From positions 248,001-312,000 of the forward strand of contig CAKUFD010000001.1 of NCBI GenBank assembly GCA_934647195.1: a stretch of 64,000 nucleotides of DNA, given 5' to 3'. The stretch's first letter is position 1; every line of letters begins with the position of its first letter. This stretch comes from an uncultured Collinsella sp. (lineage in GTDB: Bacteria > Actinomycetota > Coriobacteriia > Coriobacteriales > Coriobacteriaceae). Both the position numbers and the translations under genes were made by a program. Shown piece by piece: positions 17,897-26,059 of the stretch. The notes under the pieces were generated by a model. The model saw only the letters and a list, made by a program, of their open reading frames with translations. It did not search any database and had not been told where the DNA came from.

Positions 17897-18751
17897 ATGG
17901 ATATGTCTCGTCGTCAGTTTTTGAAGGTTGCCGGTCTGGGCGTCCTGAGCGTTGCCAGCATGGGCGCGCTTGCTGGCTGCGGTTCCGGCAGCAAGGGCTC
18001 TGGCTCCAGCAGCGACTCCAAGCTCGCCACCATCAAGGAGCGCGGTAAGCTCAAGTGCGGCGTCAAGAAGGACGTTTTGGGCTACGGCTACCTGGACACC
18101 AAGACCAAGAAGTACGAGGGTCTCGAGATCGACCTTTGCTACCAGATCGCCGCTGCCGTCCTCGGCGTTTCCTACGAGGAGGCGGTCGAGAAGGAGCTCT
18201 GCGAGTTCACCGACGTCACTCCTAAGACCCGTGGCCCGCTGATCGATAACGACCAGCTCGATATCATCGCTGCTACCTACACCATCACCGATGAGCGCAA
18301 GAAGAGCTGGGACTTCTCGACCCCGTATCGCACCGACCACGTGGGCATCCTCATCAAGAAGAGCTCCGGCATGAGCAAGATGGCCGACCTTGACGGCAAG
18401 ATCATCGGCGTTTCCCAGGGTTCCACCACCAAGGACCTGGTTCTGCAGATGCTCGAGGACGAGAAGATCGACGCTACTCCCGAGTTCAAGGAGTTCCCGG
18501 ACTACCCGTCCATCAAGAGCGCTCTCGACGCCGGCAATGTCGATGCCTTTGCAATGGACCGCTCCACGCTCAAGACCTACACCACCGACGATTGCGAGCT
18601 GCTGCAGCCCGAGATCGAGTTCGGTGCCCAGGAGTATGGCGTGGCCACCAAGAAGGGCTGCGACCTGTCCAAGACCGTCGACGACACTGTCAAGAAGCTT
18701 GAGAAGGACGGCTGGATCGACGAAGAGATCTCCAAGTGGGGCCTGCTCTAA
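17897..18751 (+). CDS. Amino-acid-binding lipoprotein of the ABC importer, with Tat-type signal
   Basis: 284 residues. The N-terminus MSRRQFLK matches the twin-arginine consensus and runs into a lipobox LAGC with Cys28, so this is predicted to be a Tat-exported lipoprotein. Residues ~45-280 are a family 3 solute-binding domain (GKLKCGVKKD, YEGLEIDLC, ATYTITDERKKSWDFSTPY, GVSQGSTTKD). The specificity looks polar (glutamine/glutamate/aspartate) but cannot be fixed. It lies 111 bases after the ATPase gene. Confidence 0.93.
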   Translation: MDMSRRQFLKVAGLGVLSVASMGALAGCGSGSKGSGSSSDSKLATIKERGKLKCGVKKDVLGYGYLDTKTKKYEGLEIDLCYQIAAAVLGVSYEEAVEKELCEFTDVTPKTRGPLIDNDQLDIIAATYTITDERKKSWDFSTPYRTDHVGILIKKSSGMSKMADLDGKIIGVSQGSTTKDLVLQMLEDEKIDATPEFKEFPDYPSIKSALDAGNVDAFAMDRSTLKTYTTDDCELLQPEIEFGAQEYGVATKKGCDLSKTVDDTVKKLEKDGWIDEEISKWGLL

Positions 18752-18800
18752 GGTGATACCGTTGCCGTGACGAGCGCATCTGCGCGCTCCACGGTTCTTG

Positions 18801-18830
18801 ATCGCCCGGGCGCCAGCGCGTCCGGGCGAT
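18801..18830 (+). other. Stable hairpin between binding-protein and permease genes
   Basis: ATCGCCCGG(G)/(T)CCGGGCGAT with a 10-base loop, preceded by a smaller GAGCGC hairpin at 18773-18790. There is no T-run. Such structures often protect the message of the abundant binding protein from 3' decay. Confidence 0.5.
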
Positions 18831-18862
18831 ATATGTTCGTAAGTTAGGAAGGAACTCTCGCC

Positions 18863-19609
18863 ATGCTTGAAGGACTCCTCGACTCCATGCGATGGGAGAT
18901 GACCTTTAGCGAGATGGGAAGCTTTTGGGATGGCTTCTTCGTCACGCTGCAGGTTGTAGTTGCCGGTTTGGCACTCTCGCTGATCCTGGGCACCCTGCTC
19001 GGTGTGTTTTCCACCACGCGCTCGCGCGTGTTGCGTGCTATTAGCCGTATCTACGTGGAGTTTTATCAGAATACGCCGCTGCCGGTCCAGGTGTTCTTCA
19101 TGTACATGGCGGGCCCCCAGCTGCTCCAGGCCATCACCGGGGCGGCAACTCCTGTGCGTATCTCCTCGTTTGCCCTGGGCTTTTTAGGCGTAGGCCTCTA
19201 CCACGCCGCCTACGTTTCCGAGGTTATCCGCACCGGTATCGAATCGGTGCCGCGCGGCCAGATGGAGGCGGCGCTTTCGCAGGGCTTTAGCCGTGTTCAG
19301 GCGTATCGCTACGTCATCTTGCCGCAAACCTTCAAGGTCATCCTGCCCCCGTTGTGCAACCAGGCGCTCAACCTGGTCAAGAACACTTCGGTGCTCGCCC
19401 TCATCGCTGGCGGCGACTTGATGTACAACGCCGACGGCTTTGTTTCTACCTATGGCTACCTGCAAGGCTATATCCTCGCGTGCGTGATGTACTTCATCAT
19501 CTGCTTCCCGCTGGCCATGCTCGTTCAGTGGCTCGAGCGTCGCTCCAAGCGTCGCCCGCGCGCCAAGGTGATTCCCGGCATCACCGATGTTGCTGCAAAG
19601 GAGGCCTAA
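18863..19609 (+). CDS. Amino-acid ABC transporter permease (first)
   Basis: 248 residues and about five membrane helices. The HisMQ-type permease fold shows in the conserved FYQNTPLPVQVFF turn. The ATPase-docking loop is an EAA motif at EAALSQGFS...ILPQTFK. The start has GGAAGGA upstream. It probably pairs with the next gene as a heterodimer. Confidence 0.93.
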   Translation: MLEGLLDSMRWEMTFSEMGSFWDGFFVTLQVVVAGLALSLILGTLLGVFSTTRSRVLRAISRIYVEFYQNTPLPVQVFFMYMAGPQLLQAITGAATPVRISSFALGFLGVGLYHAAYVSEVIRTGIESVPRGQMEAALSQGFSRVQAYRYVILPQTFKVILPPLCNQALNLVKNTSVLALIAGGDLMYNADGFVSTYGYLQGYILACVMYFIICFPLAMLVQWLERRSKRRPRAKVIPGITDVAAKEA

Positions 19610-19612
19610 GAG

Positions 19613-20260
19613 ATGCAGATCTTCAATGCAGACAACCTGAGCTTCATCATGCTCGGCTTTGCCAAGACCATCGAGATCTCCTTCTTTGCCATCATCTTCT
19701 CGATCATCTTTGGCACCGTGCTCGCCATGGTCAAGCAGTATTGCACAGGCAAGCTGCGTCCGCTCTCTTTGCTGGTGAGCGCCTATATCGAGCTGTTCCG
19801 TTGCACGCCCAACCTGCTGTGGATCCTCTTTATCTACTTCACGGTCAAGGGCGACGACGTCGTGATTTCCGTTCTGGCGTTTACCATCTTCACCTCTGCC
19901 GTCATGGCCGAGATCATCCGCGGTGGCTTTAACGCCATCCCTAAGAGCCAGTTCGAGGCGGCACAGTCGCAGGGCTTTGGCTTCTTCTCCACCATGCGTC
20001 TGATTATTCTGCCGCAGACGTTCAAGACCATCATTCCGGCACTCTTTAGCCAGTGCACCACGGTGATCAAAGACTCGTCGTACCTTGCCGGCATCAACGT
20101 GGCGGAGTTCATGTATTCGACCAAGGTCGTTATGGCCCAGACTTCCGACCTCTCGCAGGTGCTTGCGCTCTATGGCTTTACCTTCGCGCTATACTTCGTG
20201 CTGAACTTCGGCATTTCGCTCATCGTCCGCGCATACCAGCGTCGCGTTGTTGCTGCATAG
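19613..20260 (+). CDS. Amino-acid ABC transporter permease (second)
   Basis: 215 residues, HisMQ family. It has IELFRCTPNLLWILF and the EAA loop EAAQSQGFGFF...ILPQTFK. It begins 3 bases after the stop of the first permease and AAAGGAGG lies inside that gene's end, so translation is coupled. Together with 17054-18751 it forms a complete polar amino-acid importer. Confidence 0.93.
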   Translation: MQIFNADNLSFIMLGFAKTIEISFFAIIFSIIFGTVLAMVKQYCTGKLRPLSLLVSAYIELFRCTPNLLWILFIYFTVKGDDVVISVLAFTIFTSAVMAEIIRGGFNAIPKSQFEAAQSQGFGFFSTMRLIILPQTFKTIIPALFSQCTTVIKDSSYLAGINVAEFMYSTKVVMAQTSDLSQVLALYGFTFALYFVLNFGISLIVRAYQRRVVAA

Positions 20261-20334
20261 CCGAATTGTTTTGACTGGATAATGTGCCTGAAGGGCCTGG
20301 TATAGGCTCCTCTCGTATTTGAAAGGGAAGACCG

Positions 20335-21066
20335 ATGGCGGTTATCAAGGACAAGATCGAGCAACGCCGTGCCCTCCGCGAGGCCACGCGAGCGGGCCAG
20401 CCGGTGGTCATCACCATCGCCCGCGATTTTGGTGCCGAGGGTCACGAGATCGGCAAGATGCTCTCCTGCGAGCTGGGCATCCCTCTGTACGACAACGAGC
20501 TGCTGGTTCGTTCTGCCCTGCGTGCGGGCGAGTCGCTCGACAAGATGGCTGCCTACGACGAGCAGCTTGCCATGGACAACGTGGCCTTCCTGCCCGATCG
20601 CGTGGATTCGCGTTCGCTTTCGGACAAGCTGTTCAAATCCATGTCGCAGGTGATTGTCGACTTGGGTGCCACGCGCAGCTGCATTATCGAGGGTCGTCTT
20701 TCCGATTACCTCCTGCGCAACAACCCCAATCACATTGCTGTGCTGGTGACGGCTCCCTTTGAGGAGCGCGTCGAGATCGTGCGCAAGAAGCGCGGCCTCA
20801 ATAAGAAGAAAGGCGCCAAGCTCGTCAAGCAGATGCAGAAGATGCGCGAGGCATTCTACAAGCGCTACTCGGGCGGCAAGTGGGAGATGACGAGCGGCAA
20901 GGACATCGTGGTCAATCGCGCAAAGCTTGGCCGCGAGGGTTGCGTCGAGGTTATCGCTGCCGCATACCGCTATAAGCTGCGCGAGCTTGGCGTGTGCGAG
21001 GAGGCCGTGGCATGTGCTGCCGCCGAGGCGGAGGGTGCGCCTGCCGCTCCGGAGACTGCCGAATAA
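20335..21066 (+). CDS. Cytidylate-kinase-like family protein
   Basis: 243 residues. It matches the cytidylate-kinase-like P-loop family, with ITIARDFGAEGHEIGKML in place of the Walker A loop, YDNELL, IIEGRLSDY and a lid region RKKRGLNKKKGAKL. The true substrate of this family is unknown. The C-terminus is an Ala/Glu-rich tail. It lies 74 bases after the ABC permease and may be read separately. Confidence 0.8.
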   Translation: MAVIKDKIEQRRALREATRAGQPVVITIARDFGAEGHEIGKMLSCELGIPLYDNELLVRSALRAGESLDKMAAYDEQLAMDNVAFLPDRVDSRSLSDKLFKSMSQVIVDLGATRSCIIEGRLSDYLLRNNPNHIAVLVTAPFEERVEIVRKKRGLNKKKGAKLVKQMQKMREAFYKRYSGGKWEMTSGKDIVVNRAKLGREGCVEVIAAAYRYKLRELGVCEEAVACAAAEAEGAPAAPETAE

Positions 21067-21102
21067 GGCTCGCTGCCGCACTTCGGCATATTCGTTAGAA
21101 TC

Positions 21103-21142
21103 GAGACGTCCTTTGCCCTGCGCGAAGGGCGTCTCTTCTTTT
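21103..21142 (+). terminator. Terminator before pcp
   Basis: GAGACG-CC with GG-CGTCTC, allowing a one-base bulge, then TTCTTTT. Confidence 0.55.
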
Positions 21143-21157
21143 GTCGAAAGGAATCGG

Positions 21158-21763
21158 ATGAAGGTTCTCGTTACAGGGTTTGAACCATTTGGCACAGACA
21201 CTATCAATGCGTCGTGGGAAGCTGTGCGCCGCTTGCCGGAGCATGTGGCAAACATCGACGTTGTGGTGGAGCGCGTGCCCGTTGTGTTTGGTGAAGCCGC
21301 CCGGATCGTCGAGGGGCTTATCGAGCAGGAGCAGCCCGATGCCGTTTTGTGCACGGGTGTTGCCGCGGGTCGTGCGCAGGTGACGCCCGAGTATGTGGCC
21401 ATCAATCACCGTCATGCGCGCATCGCAGATAACGAGGGCTTCCAGCCACACGACGAGCCTGTGGTTGTGGGAGGTCCCGATGCTTATTTCGCCACCACAC
21501 CGGTCTATGCCATGGTGGAAGCCTGCGTCGAACAGGGCATACCTGCGGCCGTTTCGTATAGCGCGGGAACGTATTGCTGCAACGATTTGTTCTACAGCGT
21601 GCGTCACCTTGCGCAGCAACAGTATCCGGGCATGCTGGTCGATTTCATCCATGTTCCGCAGTGTCCCGAACAGGTAGCGGCGACGGGCGAGGCCAAGCCC
21701 TCTATGAAGCCCGCTATGGCGTCTCGGGCCTTGGAGATTATGATTGAGGCTCTCTTTAGATAG
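21158..21763 (+). CDS. pcp: Pyroglutamyl-peptidase I
   Basis: 201 residues. It removes N-terminal pyroglutamate from peptides in the cytoplasm. The cysteine-peptidase triad of family C15 is visible: Glu78 in VTPEYVAINH, Cys141 in GTYCCND and His165 in DFIHVPQ. The N-terminal TGFEPFG signature is intact. The start at 21158 has GAAAGGA upstream; the frame is open further back but without similarity. Confidence 0.95.
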   Translation: MKVLVTGFEPFGTDTINASWEAVRRLPEHVANIDVVVERVPVVFGEAARIVEGLIEQEQPDAVLCTGVAAGRAQVTPEYVAINHRHARIADNEGFQPHDEPVVVGGPDAYFATTPVYAMVEACVEQGIPAAVSYSAGTYCCNDLFYSVRHLAQQQYPGMLVDFIHVPQCPEQVAATGEAKPSMKPAMASRALEIMIEALFR

Positions 21764-21813
21764 GGTGAGGCTATGGGCCTGTGCCGCAGGTACCGAGTTA
21801 TTCGTGCAGCCCG

Positions 21814-23217
21814 TTAGTCCGAGGGGAATGCCTTGCTTAGGCCGGCGCGCGTTTGAGTATCGGTCTTTTGATAGATGGAACTCAAGTGGCGCTGCACCAT
21901 GCGCATGGAGATGCCCAGCTCATCGGCAACCTGCTTGAGGGGACGCTCGTCGCGGGTGACGGCAACGAGCACATCGACCTCACGCGGGGTGAGGGCGCTT
22001 GTTTCGATAAATGCCCGGCGCTGCTCTTCGATGCTGGGGGCGGCAAGGGCTTTTTCTGCCTGCTGCAGGTGCTCACGCTCCTGTGAACTTTGGGGTAGGC
22101 GAAAGAGCCCTGCTGCCAAAAATGCGGAACAGGCAGCGACGAGCAGCACCAAGGCGCCGATCATGATGAGGGCAACGTTTTCCGAGGTCGCAAGTGCCAG
22201 TGATGCGCCAGAGATGGTAAATGCGCAGACGTTGTTTGCGGCGCGCCCCATGCCTGCCCAAAATGCGGGCGTGCGCATCTGCGGCGCCAGCTGCGTGAAG
22301 GTGGCGGTGAAGAACGTGACGAAAAAGCCTGAGCTCAGATAGAAAACGATAAGGCCGATAGTGGGATGTGTCCCTGCCTCTACCGCCAGAATCGAGATGG
22401 TCGAAAGAACGGCGACGCCAAACATGACCATTCCCATAAAGCGGCGTTCGGCAAGGTCGAAAATGCATCCGGCGAGCAGTCCACTTGCTGCCAGGCAGAG
22501 TCGTGGCCAAGTTTGCACGGCGATGGTGCCGTGCGCATTGGAGAGCGTGACCACGCTGTCGAGGGTGGAGAACAGGCATGCAAGGATGACTACGAGGGCG
22601 ATACTCCAGCATGCTTGCCTGATGGGGATGTGCGAGAGTGACGCTGGGCCGCCATGGAGGGGTTCATCGGCCTCGCGGGTTTGCAAGGCGAGTGTGCTGA
22701 ACAGGGCGATACCGATCGTCGCGATGCCTAGAACTGCTGCTTCTCCCATACCGCCGCAGTCGAGCAAGTTGATGACAAATTGGATGAGGATGCCGCTCGC
22801 ATAGGCAGCGCCGGCGCCAGTGGCGAGTTTGGGATCGTCTTTGAAGGACAGAGCGAACGCATGATGGGCGGCGGCTCCAAGAAGGCCAAGTGCAAAGAAG
22901 GCAATGCAGCCGAGCGTCTCGAGGGTGCAAGCATCCGAGGGCACCTGGATTTGGGTTAGGCCCGCAAGGGCGATAGCGGTCGCGGCGATTGTGACCACCT
23001 GTGGCTTTGCTGCCCGGTTTGCAAGGCTTAAGAGTGGCGCGTATCCCATAAGGCCAAGAACGCTTGCGCCCAAAATAAAGCCTTGGGCAATCACGACGCG
23101 CTGTGGCCCGGCAAGAAGCCCAATATTGACGTCAAAGCGAAACTCCGCCGCCAAGAAGACAAAGGTAAACAGCGAGAGTGCAATGAGAGCATTGGTCTTG
23201 TGCTTGCTCAGCTTCAA
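21814..23217 (-). CDS. Membrane-bound LuxR-family regulator (12-TM sensor plus HTH)
   Basis: 467 residues. About twelve hydrophobic segments (1 to ~375) form an MFS-like membrane part. A cytoplasmic LuxR/GerE helix-turn-helix follows (about 405-467: LTPREVDVLVAV, VADELGISMRMVQRHLSSIYQKT). This architecture is abundant in Coriobacteriia; it is taken to sense small molecules at the membrane and bind DNA, but few members have been tested. The start is TTG at 23217 with AGGA 6 bases upstream. No target gene adjoins it in an obvious way. Confidence 0.88.
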   Translation of the reverse strand: MKLSKHKTNALIALSLFTFVFLAAEFRFDVNIGLLAGPQRVVIAQGFILGASVLGLMGYAPLLSLANRAAKPQVVTIAATAIALAGLTQIQVPSDACTLETLGCIAFFALGLLGAAAHHAFALSFKDDPKLATGAGAAYASGILIQFVINLLDCGGMGEAAVLGIATIGIALFSTLALQTREADEPLHGGPASLSHIPIRQACWSIALVVILACLFSTLDSVVTLSNAHGTIAVQTWPRLCLAASGLLAGCIFDLAERRFMGMVMFGVAVLSTISILAVEAGTHPTIGLIVFYLSSGFFVTFFTATFTQLAPQMRTPAFWAGMGRAANNVCAFTISGASLALATSENVALIMIGALVLLVAACSAFLAAGLFRLPQSSQEREHLQQAEKALAAPSIEEQRRAFIETSALTPREVDVLVAVTRDERPLKQVADELGISMRMVQRHLSSIYQKTDTQTRAGLSKAFPSD

Positions 23218-23293
23218 GTGGGGTCCTTTTGATAGCCGGGGCCAGGTAGATTGATTGTACCGCCCGGGGCATGAGTCGAGACCACGCGGTCTA

Positions 23294-23608
23294 CTACAGC
23301 TTCACGTCTGAAGGAGCAGGATGCTCTTCTAGAAAACGCTCGACAGCCGTCCTATCGTCAATGCTACAGAAAACCATATGGGCCTCCGGGGAGAGGGCGC
23401 GAAACAGCTCGTTGATGTCTGCGTCGATGTCTTTTGGTGAGCAGCTGTTCTTGCTAGGGTTAAAGAGCCGCTCGTTATGCGCCACACGGTTGCGGAGCTT
23501 GTTTATCTTTTCGATCTTAAGGTTGAGTTTCGCGCGGTCAGTTCCGGTTGGCCATGCGGCGTGAAGATACGGAATCCATAAATCGCGCTCTCGGCTTCGG
23601 TCGGTCAT
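23294..23608 (-). pseudogene. Abi-like/HEPN-domain fragment
   Basis: 104 residues that read like the C-terminal part of an Abi-like (AbiD/F-type) or similar HEPN protein. KLRNRVAHNERLF contains the RNxxxH motif of HEPN ribonucleases. Full family members carry a longer helical N-terminal part, which is not found in any frame upstream. It is either a truncated remnant of a defence gene or a short stand-alone HEPN protein. It lies downstream of a hairpin at 23624-23658. Confidence 0.4.
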
Positions 23609-23929
23609 TATAGATACAATTTAGGCCCGGTGACTTGAATCAGCGGTCATCCCGGGCCCATCAATTTGTAGTATACCCCGCAGATAGCGGGTTTATCAAA
23701 TGGGTTCCGAAGGCTTCGAGTTCTACCTTTTTCGCTAAATCGGCCATATACGCCGGGAAGGAATGGATATTTTTAAATTGCCGGATGTCGTTTTATCAAT
23801 CAACAGTACAAAGCGTTTGCCGCAAATATGCAGGTCAACGTAGGGGTTCGTATGTACGAACCTTGGTGTGCACAGCCTTTTGGCGCAAGGTGAAGATACG
23901 GATACTTCCCTTCGACCAAGGAGGTCACT
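23609..23929. other. Intergenic region between divergent genes, with two dyads
   Basis: 320 bases. It holds a GC-rich hairpin (23624-23658, GGCCCGG/CCGGGCC) next to the leftward fragment and an 18-bp palindrome (23845-23862) before the rightward surface protein gene. Confidence 0.6.
23845..23862 (+). promoter_or_regulatory. Perfect palindrome GGTTCGTA-TG-TACGAACC
   Basis: 8-bp arms around two bases, ending 68 bases before the start of the surface protein gene. The size fits a repressor operator. Confidence 0.55.
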
Positions 23930-25954
23930 ATGCACGAAGACCGTTTTGAAAAGCAGACGCAACGCGAACGCACTCGCATGCTTATTCACGGGTCGTGGCG
24001 TCGGGTGGGCGCGAAGATTGCTTGTGCGGTGGCGTGCACACTTATGGTTGGTCAGCTTCTGTTACCGAGCGTGACGCTGGCAGCCGAGCTGAGCGAGCCG
24101 GCGGCGCAGGATGCCGTTGCCGCCACGGCTGCGCCCGAGCCCGCGACCGTGGCGGAGCCGGCTCCTGCTGCCGACCCCGCACCCACGGCCGACCCCGTGC
24201 CGATGCCCACGGCTGATCCCGTGTCTGATTCTGTGTCTGGTCCTGCGTCGGCATCAGTTGCCGTTGATGTTCCGGCTGCTACTAGCACAGAGGGCGCTGG
24301 GCAGCCCGCCGCGGCGCTCAAAAGCGCCCCGGCCACCAAGAAGGATCCATCAGCGGTAGCTGCTCCGCAAGCGGATGCTATACAGACCTGCGGCGTTACC
24401 GACGTGATCGGCGGTGAAGGCGGCGTCAAAGTGAACACGACGGTGGTGGACCACTATTACGATTGCGAGCTGCCTCCCGCCTTCACGCTAAACGAAGGCG
24501 AAACCCAGACGTTCGACCTCGCCGATGCTCCCGAGGCTATGGCCGGCATGCTCAAGGCAGAGACCAGATACTACAAGGCCGACAACGCAACCTACACTCT
24601 CGTCGAGACCACCAATGCGGCTGAGTCGGTTGTGACATTGAGCGTTACCCCGGTCGAGAAGCATCTGAGGCTCACGCTGACGTTTACGGGCGGTGAGGTC
24701 AATTCGGGCTCCAGCTACACCTTGAATCTGAACGGGAGCGAGAAGGTTGGCTCGATGCTGACGTATACCGGTACCGACTATGAGGGTGACAACATTATCG
24801 TGGGCGACCCCGACGACATTTTCAACGCTTACAAACCGGGTGGCTCGGTTCTCATCAACGAGACGAGGGACGATTACTACGTTCGCTATAGCTCCAGCAG
24901 TGAAATTATTCTTGCGGCAGCGGAAAACGAGGGTCTCGAGAGCCTGAACGTCAACAACGTGAAAACTGACTACGCGCCTGGTGAGGCCCCGCGCGCGACG
25001 GGCATGATCCCTGCCTCCGATGCCGACAAATACGAAATTGCCTATGAGTGCTGGGAAGAGATGGATGGCGACGACCCGGCACATCTCGAGCCCGTTGCCT
25101 TTTGGTACTCGAACGACAGCAAGTACACGCCGGACATGAAGAAGATCGACCACTTCGAAGAGGGCAAGTTCTACATGTATTCCGTTGAGCTAAGGCTCAA
25201 GAACGGGAATACCATCGCCGAGATCTATGAGGTGAACGTCAACGGGAATTGGGTAAGCCATACCGTCAAGACCATCGACGGCGTGTTTGCGCCCAATGCG
25301 GCAAATATGCTGTGCGAACAGCCAATTGGTGAATGGCAGGCCATCGATCTTATCGAGATCAACGGTGCCACCACCACCTTCAAGGCGGGGGACAAACCGG
25401 TCTTCACGGCAGGCACCCCGGGCGGCTCGAATGCCATTTTCCAGTGCGAGTACTGGCTGGGCAGCGACGGGAGCGACGTGAACTCCGAGGAGTTTTGGGA
25501 TCAGCACATCACCAACCATATTGACGCCTTTAAGCCTGGCGTGACCTATCGCTACGGTGTGTACCTCAAGCCCGCGCGAGGCTTCTATTTCACGCCCAAT
25601 ACCAAGTTGAAGATCAACGGCGTGGGGTATGGCTATCAGGTGGGCGCGGCGAGCGAGGTCGATCCCGACAGCGGATGGATCTACACCCTGTGGCTGGTCA
25701 GCGACCTGTCCTTCACGCTTGAGACCACGCCCGAGCCCGATCCCACGCCCAGGCCCGGACAGAAGCCTGCCGCAACGCAGGATAAAGTAACCACCGCGAC
25801 AAAGACTGTTGCCAAGCCTGTCGAGCCCAGGGCGGCTGCGGACGACCTTCCTGCCACGGGCGACGATGCCGCCGCAACCATTGCAGCCGTGAGTATCGCC
25901 GGAGCCACTCTGGTTGCCGCCGGTGCTGCGGTTGCTAAGCGTCGCGAACAGTAG
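23930..25954 (+). CDS. LPxTG-type (LPATG) surface protein with Ala/Pro-rich stalk
   Basis: 674 residues. A charged N-terminus and a hydrophobic core ending at TLAAE make an extended signal peptide (about 1-47). An Ala/Pro/Thr/Val spacer (about 50-135) follows, then ~500 residues of beta-rich sequence without a recognised domain. The end has a Pro spacer, LPATG at 640, a membrane helix and KRREQ. AAGGAGG precedes the ATG. It is expected to be wall-anchored by a sortase; the function is unknown. Confidence 0.85.
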   Translation: MHEDRFEKQTQRERTRMLIHGSWRRVGAKIACAVACTLMVGQLLLPSVTLAAELSEPAAQDAVAATAAPEPATVAEPAPAADPAPTADPVPMPTADPVSDSVSGPASASVAVDVPAATSTEGAGQPAAALKSAPATKKDPSAVAAPQADAIQTCGVTDVIGGEGGVKVNTTVVDHYYDCELPPAFTLNEGETQTFDLADAPEAMAGMLKAETRYYKADNATYTLVETTNAAESVVTLSVTPVEKHLRLTLTFTGGEVNSGSSYTLNLNGSEKVGSMLTYTGTDYEGDNIIVGDPDDIFNAYKPGGSVLINETRDDYYVRYSSSSEIILAAAENEGLESLNVNNVKTDYAPGEAPRATGMIPASDADKYEIAYECWEEMDGDDPAHLEPVAFWYSNDSKYTPDMKKIDHFEEGKFYMYSVELRLKNGNTIAEIYEVNVNGNWVSHTVKTIDGVFAPNAANMLCEQPIGEWQAIDLIEINGATTTFKAGDKPVFTAGTPGGSNAIFQCEYWLGSDGSDVNSEEFWDQHITNHIDAFKPGVTYRYGVYLKPARGFYFTPNTKLKINGVGYGYQVGAASEVDPDSGWIYTLWLVSDLSFTLETTPEPDPTPRPGQKPAATQDKVTTATKTVAKPVEPRAAADDLPATGDDAAATIAAVSIAGATLVAAGAAVAKRREQ

Positions 25955-25994
25955 AACAGTCAAGTTCGCGCAAGAGCGATTCTAGTCCGATAGC

Positions 25995-26028
25995 AAAAGG
26001 CCCCGCCGAGCGCGTGCTCGACGGGGCC
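25995..26028 (-). terminator. Terminator of nfnAB
   Basis: GGCCCCG-CGAGC paired with GCTCG-CGGGGCC (one mismatch) with a TTTT tail on the minus strand. It may also serve the convergent surface protein gene. Confidence 0.8.
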
Positions 26029-26059
26029 TGTGGCGTTATATGGCTCGTGCCTGCGGGGA

